From Microbacterium terrae (lineage in GTDB: Bacteria; Actinomycetota; Actinomycetes; Actinomycetales; Microbacteriaceae), in NCBI RefSeq assembly GCF_017831975.1, contig NZ_JAFDSS010000001.1:3782001-3846000 (forward strand): a stretch of DNA of 64,000 bases, read 5' to 3'. The notes beneath the pieces are model-generated. The model was not told the DNA's origin and made no database searches. It saw only the letters and a list, made by a program, of their open reading frames with translations. This document shows, in pieces, positions 43,891 to 52,136 of the stretch. Made by a program: the position numbers and the translations under genes. The first letter of the stretch is position 1. The number at the start of each line of letters is the position of its first letter.

Positions 43891-44881
43891 GACCCGCACT
43901 ATCTCCATTCGCGAGGCGCTGAACGAGGCGCTCGCCGAAGCCCTGCGCGACGACCCGTCAGTGTTCCTCCTCGGCGAGGATCTCGCCGACCCCGCGGCAG
44001 GCGTCAATGCAGTCACCAGGGGCCTCGCCACCGAGTTTGGGTCGGATCGCGTGATGAACACGCCGATCTCGGAGGCGGCGATCATCGGTGCGGCGGTTGG
44101 TGCCGCGATCGAGGGGTACAAGCCCGTCGCCGAGATCATGATCATGGACTTCATCGGCATCGCGATGGACCAGATGGTCAACCACGCCGCGAAGATCCGT
44201 TACATGTCGGGCGGTCGCACCACGTGTCCGATCACCGTCCGCACGGCGGTGTTCGCGGGTACCGGCTCGGGTGGAACGCACTCCCAGTCGCTCGAGGCGT
44301 GGTTCATGCACGTCCCCGGGATGAAGGTCGTGTACCCGAGCAACCCGGCGGATGCGAAGGGCTTGCTGCTGTCGGCGATCTTCGATCCTGACCCGGTGCT
44401 GTTCATCGAGGCATCCCGGCTGTACGGCGTGAAGGGAGAGGTTCCCGTCGGCGACGGTCATCGCGTCCCGATCGGCAAGGCCGCGATCATCAGGCCGGGC
44501 ACCGACCTCACGATCATCACATACGGCCTCGCCACAGCCAGCGCCGTGCAGGCCGCGGAGCGACTGGCGGAAGAGGGCGTGGATGCCGAGGTCATCGACC
44601 TGCGCACCCTGCTCCCGCTCGACATGGACACGGTGCTGGAATCGGTGGGGCGCACCCGCCGCGCGATCATCGCCCACAACGCGACCACCGTCGCCGGCCC
44701 GGGAGCCGAGATCGCGGCGCAGATCTCGGCGAAGCTCTTCGGCGTCCTCGCCGAACCGGTGCAGCGGGTCGGCGCCCGCTTCACTCCGATCCCTGCGCGG
44801 GCATCGGAGTTCGCCGTCACCCTCAGCGTCGACGGAATCGTCGACGCTGCCAAGCAAACGATCGGAGCAGTTCGTGTCTGA
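43883..44881 (+). CDS. Thiamine-dependent dehydrogenase E1 beta
   Basis: A 332-aa beta subunit with VFLLGEDLADPAAGVNAVTRGL, PISEAAIIGAAVGAAIEG and a transketolase-type C-domain (DLRTLLPLDMDTVLESVGRTRRA, in part). It pairs with the upstream alpha subunit. ATG 43883 lies inside the alpha stop region (eight-base overlap). The stop overlaps the following GTG, so E1 alpha, E1 beta and the lipoyl protein are translated in series. Confidence 0.93.
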   Translation: MTETRTISIREALNEALAEALRDDPSVFLLGEDLADPAAGVNAVTRGLATEFGSDRVMNTPISEAAIIGAAVGAAIEGYKPVAEIMIMDFIGIAMDQMVNHAAKIRYMSGGRTTCPITVRTAVFAGTGSGGTHSQSLEAWFMHVPGMKVVYPSNPADAKGLLLSAIFDPDPVLFIEASRLYGVKGEVPVGDGHRVPIGKAAIIRPGTDLTIITYGLATASAVQAAERLAEEGVDAEVIDLRTLLPLDMDTVLESVGRTRRAIIAHNATTVAGPGAEIAAQISAKLFGVLAEPVQRVGARFTPIPARASEFAVTLSVDGIVDAAKQTIGAVRV

Positions 44882-45122
44882 CCATGTCCCCGTGACCATT
44901 CCCAAGGTCTCGATGGCCGCTGAAGAAGTGGTCTTCGTCGAATGGCTGGTCGCCGACGGCGCGACCATCAATGTGGGCGACGCGATCTACAGCGTTGAGA
45001 CCGACAAGATCGAGATGGAGATCGAAGCGGCGGCCGGGGGCATCCTGCGCCACGGCGAGGCCGTCGGCGACGAGACCTACGAGGTCGGCGCGCAGATCGG
45101 GCGCATCGAGCAGCCCGCATAG
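44874..45122 (+). CDS. Stand-alone lipoyl-domain protein
   Basis: An 82-aa protein consisting only of a biotinyl/lipoyl domain, with the modifiable Lys45 in ETDKIEME. In ordinary complexes this domain is the N-terminus of the E2 acyltransferase. Here the catalytic E2 core is encoded separately two genes later and lacks it, so E2 is split. GTG start overlaps E1 beta. A lipoate-ligase-like gene at 51.3 kb could attach the lipoyl group. Confidence 0.87.
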   Translation: MSDHVPVTIPKVSMAAEEVVFVEWLVADGATINVGDAIYSVETDKIEMEIEAAAGGILRHGEAVGDETYEVGAQIGRIEQPA

Positions 45123-45124
45123 GG

Positions 45125-46840
45125 ATGAGCATGCACTGGGACTTCGAATTCGATGTCGTCTCGGTCGGAAGCGGCGGTGGCGGTCTCGTCGCCGCCGCTT
45201 CCGCATCCGACGCGGGCGGCACGGCACTGGTCGTCGAGAAGCGAGGCGTCCTCGGGGGCTCGACCGGCATGTCGGGGGGCGTGGTCTGGCTCCCGAACAA
45301 CCCGGTGATGAAACGCGACGGCATCGACGACTCCGAGGAACGCGGGATGCGCTACTTCGCGTCGACCGTGGGAGATGTCGGGCCCGCATCGTCGGACGCC
45401 CGACGGCGGACCTTCCTCTCGTCCGGAGCCGACATGATCCGCCTCCTCGAAGACAAGGGGGTCGCCTTCGTTCGTTGTGACGGCTACAGCGACTACTACT
45501 CGAACAACGACGGCGGACACGACATCGGGCGCTCGATCGAGCCGCGACCGTTCGATGGGCGCCGAATCGGCGAGTGGCTGCCGAAGATCCAGCCGGGAAT
45601 GGCAGCGGGGCTCGGGATGTCGGTGAAGACCAATGAACTGCGGCACGTCCAGTACTTCAACAGGTCGCTCCGGTCGTTCGTGATCGCCGCCCGTGTTCAG
45701 CTGCGCACGTGGGTGTCGGCGCTGACCAAGCGCCCGATCCTGACCAACGGCACGGCACTCATCGCCGAACTCGTGCGGGTGTGCCTGGACGCGGGCGTCG
45801 AGTTGTGGACAGACACCGCATTCGAGGAGTTCATCGTCGAGGACGGCGCGGTCACCGGCATCCGGGTCCGTCGGGGTGAAGACGTGGTCGCGGTGCGCGC
45901 CCGCAAGGGTGTCGTGCTGGCGTCGGGCGGCTTCGCCCACAATCCGGCGCTTCGGCGGGAGCATGGCGGCGATCAGACGCCCGACCCGGCGTGGAGCGTT
46001 GCCAATCCCGGTGACACCGGCGAAGCGCTGTCGGCCGCGATCGCACTTGGTGCTCAGACCGACCTCCTCGATGAGGCCTGGTGGCTTCCGGGGCCGGACC
46101 GCGCACTCGGTGCGAGCACCCTGTCAGCGGCGAGGAACCGGCCCGGAACGATCATCGTCGGCACCGATGGCAGGCGCTTCGTCAACGAGTCCAACTCGTA
46201 CGTCGAGGTGGGGAAGGCGATGTTCGCCCGCGATCAGGTCACGCCGGCCGTGCCGTCCTGGCTCGTCTTCGATGATGGCTATCGTCGGCGCTACGCCCAT
46301 CGGCGCAGTCTCCTGGTGGGGAGGCTCTCGCCCGAGTGGCTCGAGTCGGGTCTGATCGTCCAAGCGGCTACCCTGCGAGAGCTCGCCGTCTCGTGCGGCA
46401 TCGATCCGCAGGGGCTCGAGCAGCAAGTCGCCGAGTTCAACCGACACGCCGCTGCCGGAGAGGATCCGCAGTTCGGGCGGGGAACGTCCGCCTACAACGT
46501 GTGTCTCGGCGACCCGGGCGGTTCGGTTCCGAACGCTGCCGTGGGCCCGCTCGAGTCAGGTCCGTTTTACGCCTTCCGCGTCTTCCCGAGCGACGTCGGG
46601 ACATGCGGAGGCCTGATCACCGACGAAGCGGCCCGAGTGCTCACCGCGGATGGCCCGATCCCGGGACTGTACGCCACCGGCAACACCACGGCGACGGTCA
46701 TGGGCCGGCACTACCTTGGCGCGGGCGCGAGCATCGCCAACTCCATGGTTTTCGGGTACGTTGCTGCTCGCCATGCGCTCGGCGGATCGGACGATCCAGA
46801 ACAGCCTCAAGACCGCAAGACACAAGGAGTCAGCGCATGA
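45125..46840 (+). CDS. FAD-dependent dehydrogenase, 3-ketosteroid delta1-dehydrogenase-like
   Basis: A 571-aa flavoprotein of the fumarate-reductase/KstD superfamily. The N-terminus has FAD motif VVSVGSGGGGLVAAASASDAG and EKRGVLGGSTGMSGG. The end shows IPGLYATGNTTATVMGRHYL and AGASIANSMVFGYVAARHA, as in KstD. It probably introduces a C=C bond next to a carbonyl in a ring substrate. It is placed between the lipoyl protein and the E2 core and shares ATGA with the latter. Confidence 0.88.
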   Translation: MSMHWDFEFDVVSVGSGGGGLVAAASASDAGGTALVVEKRGVLGGSTGMSGGVVWLPNNPVMKRDGIDDSEERGMRYFASTVGDVGPASSDARRRTFLSSGADMIRLLEDKGVAFVRCDGYSDYYSNNDGGHDIGRSIEPRPFDGRRIGEWLPKIQPGMAAGLGMSVKTNELRHVQYFNRSLRSFVIAARVQLRTWVSALTKRPILTNGTALIAELVRVCLDAGVELWTDTAFEEFIVEDGAVTGIRVRRGEDVVAVRARKGVVLASGGFAHNPALRREHGGDQTPDPAWSVANPGDTGEALSAAIALGAQTDLLDEAWWLPGPDRALGASTLSAARNRPGTIIVGTDGRRFVNESNSYVEVGKAMFARDQVTPAVPSWLVFDDGYRRRYAHRRSLLVGRLSPEWLESGLIVQAATLRELAVSCGIDPQGLEQQVAEFNRHAAAGEDPQFGRGTSAYNVCLGDPGGSVPNAAVGPLESGPFYAFRVFPSDVGTCGGLITDEAARVLTADGPIPGLYATGNTTATVMGRHYLGAGASIANSMVFGYVAARHALGGSDDPEQPQDRKTQGVSA

Positions 46841-47610
46841 CCATAGCCCCGCCCCTCACCGCCCCGCCGCCGGCGTCCCCGGCTCTCGACGTCTCTCCGC
46901 TGCGCGGTTCGACCGAGAAGCTCAGTCGACTTCGCAAGATCATCGCGCGCCGCATGTCCGAGTCGCTGCAGAACACCGCGCAGTTGACCACCGTGGTCGA
47001 GATCGACGTCACCAAGCTCGCCGCGCTCCGGGATGAGCATAAGCAGGCATTCGTCGAGCGGGAGGGTGTGAAGCTGTCATTCCTGCCCTTCTTCGCGAAG
47101 GCCGCCGTCGAAGGTCTGCAGGTCTACCCGCGGGTGAACTCGACGCTCGACCTCGAAGCGGGAACCGTCACATATCCGGATGCCGAGAACTTGGGCATCG
47201 CGGTCGACACAGCACAAGGGCTGTACGTCCCTGTGATCGCCGATGCCGGCAACCGGAGCGTCGCGGAGATCGCACGGCGCGTCGACGAACTGGCCGATCG
47301 GGTGCGATCGGGGACTGCCGGCCCGGATGACCTCGCGGGCGGAACGTTCACGCTGACCAACACCGGCAGTCGGGGGGCCCTCTTCGACACGCCGATCCTC
47401 AATCGTCCGCAGTCCGCGATCCTCGGGACGGGGGCCGTCGTCCGTCGGCCTATGGTGGCGAGGGATGCGTCGGGAGACGAGGTGATCGCGATCCGGTCGA
47501 TGGTCTACTTCGCGCTCACCTATGACCACCGCATCGTAGACGGCGCCGACGCAGCCCGATACTTGACGTGGGTCAAGCAGAGGCTCGAGGGAGCGCAGTT
47601 CGACATCTGA
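46837..47610 (+). CDS. 2-oxoacid dehydrogenase E2 catalytic core, lipoyl domain absent
   Basis: A 257-aa acyltransferase core. A short Pro/Ala linker (1-18) is followed by LRKIIARRMSESLQNTAQLT and the active-site YDHRIVDGADA (His231, Asp235). The E1/E3-binding domain and lipoyl domain normally in front are missing. The substrate must come from the separate lipoyl protein, and the product is an acyl-CoA. No dihydrolipoamide dehydrogenase lies in the window, so E3 must be encoded elsewhere. Confidence 0.9.
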   Translation: MTIAPPLTAPPPASPALDVSPLRGSTEKLSRLRKIIARRMSESLQNTAQLTTVVEIDVTKLAALRDEHKQAFVEREGVKLSFLPFFAKAAVEGLQVYPRVNSTLDLEAGTVTYPDAENLGIAVDTAQGLYVPVIADAGNRSVAEIARRVDELADRVRSGTAGPDDLAGGTFTLTNTGSRGALFDTPILNRPQSAILGTGAVVRRPMVARDASGDEVIAIRSMVYFALTYDHRIVDGADAARYLTWVKQRLEGAQFDI

Positions 47611-47619
47611 ACCACGGCT

Positions 47620-47662
47620 GAAGAGCGGCCGCCGGGGGAGTTGCCCTCGGCGGCCGCTCTTC
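47620..47662. terminator. Bidirectional terminator between E2 core and ohr
   Basis: GAAGAGCGGCCGCCG (47620-47634) is perfectly complementary to CGGCGGCCGCTCTTC (47648-47662), with extra inner GC pairs around the loop. It sits midway between two convergent genes. The sequence after the stem is short in T, so termination strength is uncertain. Confidence 0.8.
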
Positions 47663-47681
47663 GTCTGGGCGGCGATCAGCT

Positions 47682-48131
47682 CTACAGAGCGGCAGGCTCC
47701 AGCGCGGCATCCGTCACCGCGACGAGTTCGACCGGGATGTTGCCGCGAGTGGCGTTCGAATAGGGGCAGATCTGGTGCGCACGCTCGGCGAGCCGGTCGG
47801 CGACCTCCTGTTCGAGACCTGGCAGCCCAACGCGAAGCGCGACCGAGAGGCCGAACGCGCCGTTCTCGCGCGGACCGATGCCCACTGAGGTCGTCACGCT
47901 TGACCCGGTCAGGGCGACGCCGTCCTGACGCGCGGCCACCAGGAGGGCGCTGTGGAAGCACGCGGAAAAACCGGCCGCGAACAACTCCTCCGGATTGGTG
48001 CCGTCGCCGGATCCCCCCATCTGCGGGGGCATCGCCAGCGTGAGGTCGAGCCGACCGCCGTCGGACTTCACCTGACCGCTGCGGCCATTGCCCGTCGACG
48101 TGGCCGTCGCGGTGTAGAGAGGGTCAGACAT
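47682..48131 (-). CDS. ohr: Organic hydroperoxide resistance protein
   Basis: A 149-aa peroxidase that detoxifies organic hydroperoxides with two Cys, here in FSACFHSAL and QICPYSNAT, the standard positions. Lipoylated proteins are known to reduce Ohr, which is interesting beside a lipoyl-domain gene. It overlaps the MFS gene upstream by eight bases and probably protects the cell from peroxides arising in the oxygenase pathway. Confidence 0.94.
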   Translation of the reverse strand: MSDPLYTATATSTGNGRSGQVKSDGGRLDLTLAMPPQMGGSGDGTNPEELFAAGFSACFHSALLVAARQDGVALTGSSVTTSVGIGPRENGAFGLSVALRVGLPGLEQEVADRLAERAHQICPYSNATRGNIPVELVAVTDAALEPAAL

Positions 48132-49632
48132 GGGTGATCTCCTTTTCTGAGAGTGACCGCTGCGGCTCCTGCGCCGCGACGGGGGAGGGGAATCGCTTCT
48201 GTGAGGGGATGAAGATTGCCAGGGCGATGCTCACCATGCCGCCGATGCATCCCAGCAGCAGGGCGACCTGGAACCCACCGCCGGTCGGATACCCGGTGTG
48301 CGAGGTGTGGGCCGACTGCGCAAGCACCGCGGCGATCACCGCGGATGCCGCCGTCGTGCCGAGTGCGCGCATCAACGTGTTCAGCCCATTGCCCGCCGCC
48401 GTTTCCGAATCCGGCACGGACCGCATGACGAGCGTGGGCATCGCCGCGTATCCGAGTCCGATTCCAGCGCCAAGCACAGCGTTGATCACGGCGATGCTCA
48501 CGATCGTGGTCGGGACCAGGAGGGCGACGATGTATGTCGCGGCGATGGTCGCAGCACCCAAGATGAGCAGCGACTTGGGGCCGACCCGGTCCATCAGGCG
48601 CCCCGAGATCGGTGACATCGCGAGCATCGCGAGGCCCGAGGGCATGAGGGTCACGCTGGCTACCAGGAGCGAGGCGCCGAGGCCCCCGGCGCTTTCAGGA
48701 AGGCTCAGCAGTTGAGGGAAGGTGATGTGAGAGGCGAAGAGCGCGAAGCCCATCGCGATGGACGCGAGGTTCGTCATGAGTACAGGCCTGCGCAGACTCA
48801 CGCGGACGTCGATCAGCGGCTCCCGTCGTCGCAACTGGTACCAGCCCCACATCACGAACACGAGCAGTCCGCAGCCACTGAGGACCAGGGTCTGCCACGC
48901 TGCCCAGCCCCACTGATTCCCGTTGGAGAGCACGAGAAGCAGGGCTGTCAGACACACCGCGAGGCCTAGCGCTCCTACGTAGTCGAAGCGGCCACCACTT
49001 CGGATGCCTTCTGTCGGCAGCACGAGCAGGCAAAGAACGAGAACAGTGATGCACAGTCCGGCCGACACCCAGAAGAGGATGTGCCAATCGCCGATCGCGG
49101 TGATGATCGCACCCACGGGAAGCCCTAGTGCCGCTCCGACGCCGAGCGTCGCGCTCACGAGTGACACGGCGACGTTCACCCGGTTCTCGGGCATCACGTC
49201 GTGGAGCAGGGCGATGCCGAGCGGGATGACCCCCATGCCGACGCCCTGTAGGCCTCGCCCGATGATCATCGGGAGCAGCGAGTCCGACAGCGCGCACACG
49301 AGCGATCCGGCGGTGAGCAGACCGAGCAGGACCAGGATCACCGTCCGCTTGCCGTACATGTCGCCGAGCCGACCAGAGATCGGCACGCAGATGGCGGAGA
49401 CCAACAGGGTGATCGTGATCACCCATGCGGAGTCTTCTCTCGACGCGTGCAGGAGGTCGGGGAGCTCGGACTGGATCGGAATCAGCAGCGAATGCATGAA
49501 CGCTGCAACCATCCCGGCGGTCGCGAGAACGAACAGGATCAAGCCAGGTCGGATCGTCGCGCCAGAGCGGGGATGTGCTTTCAGCGTCGTTCGGTTCGGT
49601 CGACGGACTCTCCGTGAAGTTGCTGTGCTCAC
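48124..49632 (-). CDS. MFS transporter (DHA2-like)
   Basis: A 502-aa carrier with about fourteen hydrophobic segments, motif A as GRLGDMYGKRTVIL and GRGLQGVGMGVIPLGIALL as the next conserved part. Resembles EmrB-type drug transporters. GTG start at 49632, possibly leaderless after TACAAG. Operator 49649-49666 lies just upstream, shared with divergent mmsA. A role in substrate uptake or toxic-product export is inferred from this regulation. Confidence 0.9.
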   Translation of the reverse strand: MSTATSRRVRRPNRTTLKAHPRSGATIRPGLILFVLATAGMVAAFMHSLLIPIQSELPDLLHASREDSAWVITITLLVSAICVPISGRLGDMYGKRTVILVLLGLLTAGSLVCALSDSLLPMIIGRGLQGVGMGVIPLGIALLHDVMPENRVNVAVSLVSATLGVGAALGLPVGAIITAIGDWHILFWVSAGLCITVLVLCLLVLPTEGIRSGGRFDYVGALGLAVCLTALLLVLSNGNQWGWAAWQTLVLSGCGLLVFVMWGWYQLRRREPLIDVRVSLRRPVLMTNLASIAMGFALFASHITFPQLLSLPESAGGLGASLLVASVTLMPSGLAMLAMSPISGRLMDRVGPKSLLILGAATIAATYIVALLVPTTIVSIAVINAVLGAGIGLGYAAMPTLVMRSVPDSETAAGNGLNTLMRALGTTAASAVIAAVLAQSAHTSHTGYPTGGGFQVALLLGCIGGMVSIALAIFIPSQKRFPSPVAAQEPQRSLSEKEITHV

Positions 49633-49666
49633 AGTCCACTTGTAGCACGGAACAAATGTTAGGTAC
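49620..49666 (+). promoter_or_regulatory. Promoter plus island operator for mmsA and divergent MFS
   Basis: TTGCTG (49620-49625), 17 bases, TAGCAC (49643-49648), then GGAACAAATGTTAGGTAC (49649-49666), an island-palindrome member directly after the -10. The same site lies upstream of the MFS start, so both directions can be controlled. Confidence 0.7.
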
Positions 49667-49699
49667 AGTCATCGTGATCTTCGACGACGAAAGAAAAAC

Positions 49700-51262
49700 A
49701 TGACAGATACCGCGTTGACCCCTCAGGACCCGTGGACCGACGTCCGCACGATCTCGCATTGGATCGATGGCGATGAGCGTGCGTCGCAGTCGGGGCGGAC
49801 GGCTCCGGTGTTCGACCCGGCGACCGGTGCGGTGCAGGCGCGGGTCGCGTTGGCGGACGAGGCGGAGATCGCTGCGGCGATCGCGTCGGCGAAGGCCGGG
49901 TTCGAGGTGTGGAAGGACTACTCGATCGCGAAGCGGCAGACGGTGCTCTTCGCGTTCCGGGAGCTGCTGAACTCCCGCAAGGGCGAGCTCGCCGCGATCC
50001 TGACCTCGGAGCACGGCAAGGTGCTCTCCGACGCGATGGGTGAGATCCTGCGCGGTCAGGAGGTCGTCGAACTCGCGACCGGGTTCCCGCACCTGATCAA
50101 GGGCGCCTACTCGGAGAACGCGTCCAGCGGCATCGACGTGTACTCCACCAAGCAGCCGCTCGGGGTGGTCGGGGTCATCTCCCCGTTCAACTTCCCCGCG
50201 ATGGTGCCGATGTGGTTCTTCCCGATCGCGATCGCCGCGGGCAACGCGGTCGTCCTCAAGCCGAGCGAGAAGGACCCGTCGGCCGCGCTGTGGCTCGCAC
50301 GGCTGTGGGCCGAGGCCGGTCTGCCGGCCGGGGTGTTCACGGTGCTGCAGGGCGACAAGCTCGCCGTCGACGGACTGCTCACCAGCCCCGACGTGCAGTC
50401 GATCTCGTTCGTCGGGTCGACCCCGATCGCGCAGTACATCTACGAGACCGCGTCCCGTCACGGCAAGCGGGTGCAGGCACTCGGCGGTGCGAAGAACCAC
50501 ATGCTCGTCCTCCCCGACGCCGACCTCGACCTCGTCGCCGACCAGGCCGTGAACGCCGGGTACGGTGCCGCCGGGGAACGCTGCATGGCCATCAGCGTGG
50601 TGCTCGCCGTCGAACCGGTCGCCGACGACCTGATCGCCAAGATCACCGACCGCATCGGCCGACTCCGGATCGGCAACGGCGCCGGGGTCGACGGTGTGGA
50701 GCCCGACATGGGGCCGCTGATCACCGACGTGCACCGCGACAAGGTCTCCTCGTATGTCGACATCGCCGAGGCGGACGGCGCGAAGATCGTCGTCGACGGC
50801 CGCGGCTTCCAGGTCGACGGGCACGAGGACGGATTCTTCTTCGGCCCCACCCTGATCGACGACATCCCCACCACGAGCCGCGCGTACACCGAGGAGATCT
50901 TCGGCCCCGTCCTCTCGGTGGTCCGCGTCGCCTCGTACGAGGAGGGACTCGACCTGATCAACTCCGGTCAGTTCGGCAACGGCACCGCGATCTTCACCAA
51001 CGACGGCGGCGCGGCCCGCCGGTTCCAGAACGAAGTGCAGGTCGGCATGATCGGCATCAACGTGCCGATCCCCGTCCCCGTCGCCTACCACTCGTTCGGC
51101 GGCTGGAAGCAGTCGCTGTTCGGCGACGCGAAAGCCTACGGCGTGAACGGCTTCGACTTCTTCACCCGCGAGAAGGCCATCACCGCCCGCTGGCTCGACC
51201 CCGCCACCCGCCACCACTCCGAGAACACCGGCATCAACCTCGGCTTCCCCCAGAACCACTGA
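49700..51262 (+). CDS. mmsA: CoA-acylating methylmalonate-semialdehyde dehydrogenase
   Basis: A 520-aa aldehyde dehydrogenase converting malonate/methylmalonate semialdehyde and NAD plus CoA to acetyl- or propionyl-CoA. Catalytic Cys295 lies in GAAGERCMAISV. NAD-site segments are GVVGVISPFNFPAMVP and VVLKPSEKDPSAALWLA, and FVGSTPIAQYIYE contains the NAD-binding loop. The family is recognised by the CoA-type residues around HWIDGDERASQSG. Its operator ties it to the island, where it may process the terminal aldehyde. Confidence 0.94.
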   Translation: MTDTALTPQDPWTDVRTISHWIDGDERASQSGRTAPVFDPATGAVQARVALADEAEIAAAIASAKAGFEVWKDYSIAKRQTVLFAFRELLNSRKGELAAILTSEHGKVLSDAMGEILRGQEVVELATGFPHLIKGAYSENASSGIDVYSTKQPLGVVGVISPFNFPAMVPMWFFPIAIAAGNAVVLKPSEKDPSAALWLARLWAEAGLPAGVFTVLQGDKLAVDGLLTSPDVQSISFVGSTPIAQYIYETASRHGKRVQALGGAKNHMLVLPDADLDLVADQAVNAGYGAAGERCMAISVVLAVEPVADDLIAKITDRIGRLRIGNGAGVDGVEPDMGPLITDVHRDKVSSYVDIAEADGAKIVVDGRGFQVDGHEDGFFFGPTLIDDIPTTSRAYTEEIFGPVLSVVRVASYEEGLDLINSGQFGNGTAIFTNDGGAARRFQNEVQVGMIGINVPIPVPVAYHSFGGWKQSLFGDAKAYGVNGFDFFTREKAITARWLDPATRHHSENTGINLGFPQNH

Positions 51263-51344
51263 CCCCGTTTCGCATTGCGCACGCGCAGAGGAGGGTGGGG
51301 CATCGCTTACCCGGGTTCGGGCGGGGTAATGAGAGTGTTGGGCC

Positions 51345-52049
51345 GTGACTGACGCCGACGCACCGGGTTCCAGCAGGCGAGTACTCATCATTCGTCAGCA
51401 GGATCGAGTTGCCGCTGCCGACGACCTCGCCCGCTCGGTGGAGCTCTTGCACGCTGTCGCGGATGGAAGCCTCGCTGAGGACCGTGTAGTGCGCCTGTAC
51501 ACTCCGGCGCCCACCGTTGCGATGAGCCGTCGCGAGAGCCGACTGCCCGGGTTTGCTGCTGCAGCACGGGAGTCGCTCGCTCGCGGGTTCACTCCCGAGA
51601 TCCGACCGACCGGTGGACGCGCTGTCGCGTATGACGACACGTGTGTCGTGTTCGACGTCATTCAACGCGAACGACAGGACGAGATCGGCCAAGAGCGACT
51701 GTTCGCGAAGATCGGCGAGGCGCTCGTGCAGGCGTTGCACGTTCTTGGCGTCGACGCTCATGTCGGCATCGTGCCCGGCGAGTACTGTCCGGGCGAGTAC
51801 AGCGTCAACGCCGGGGGGCGCGTGAAAATGATCGGCACTTCGCAGCGATCTATCCGCGGCGCGCGACTGCTCAGCGGAATGCTTCCTTTGGGTGATGTCG
51901 ATTCCCTGGCGGAAGTCCTCGCGATGGTAAACGCTGCTCTCGACCTCGAATGGGACCCCAGGACTTTCGGCAGTCTTCATGCCGAGTCTCCTGGCGTGTC
52001 ACGCTTTGAGGTCGAGAACATACTGGTCGCCGCACTAGCGAGCTGGTGA
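51345..52049 (+). CDS. Lipoate-protein ligase A-like (BPL/LplA) protein
   Basis: A 234-aa member of the lipoate ligase/octanoyltransferase fold. Motifs are RPTGGRAVAYDDT, matching RRxxGGGxVxHD with changes, and GGRVKMIGTSQR with the key Lys. It also has the HVGIVPGEYCPG stretch. The His normally in the glycine motif is replaced by Asp. In context it could lipoylate the stand-alone lipoyl domain at 44.9 kb. GTG start 82 bases after mmsA; no island operator lies in the gap. Confidence 0.78.
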   Translation: MTDADAPGSSRRVLIIRQQDRVAAADDLARSVELLHAVADGSLAEDRVVRLYTPAPTVAMSRRESRLPGFAAAARESLARGFTPEIRPTGGRAVAYDDTCVVFDVIQRERQDEIGQERLFAKIGEALVQALHVLGVDAHVGIVPGEYCPGEYSVNAGGRVKMIGTSQRSIRGARLLSGMLPLGDVDSLAEVLAMVNAALDLEWDPRTFGSLHAESPGVSRFEVENILVAALASW

Positions 52050-52136
52050 TCGCGACTGTCATGTTGGCGCTGGCGTCAGCGGGCGGAGACGGAGTCCCCA
52101 ACGGCGGTGCCCATTGGGTAGACGCTTGAGTGCGAG

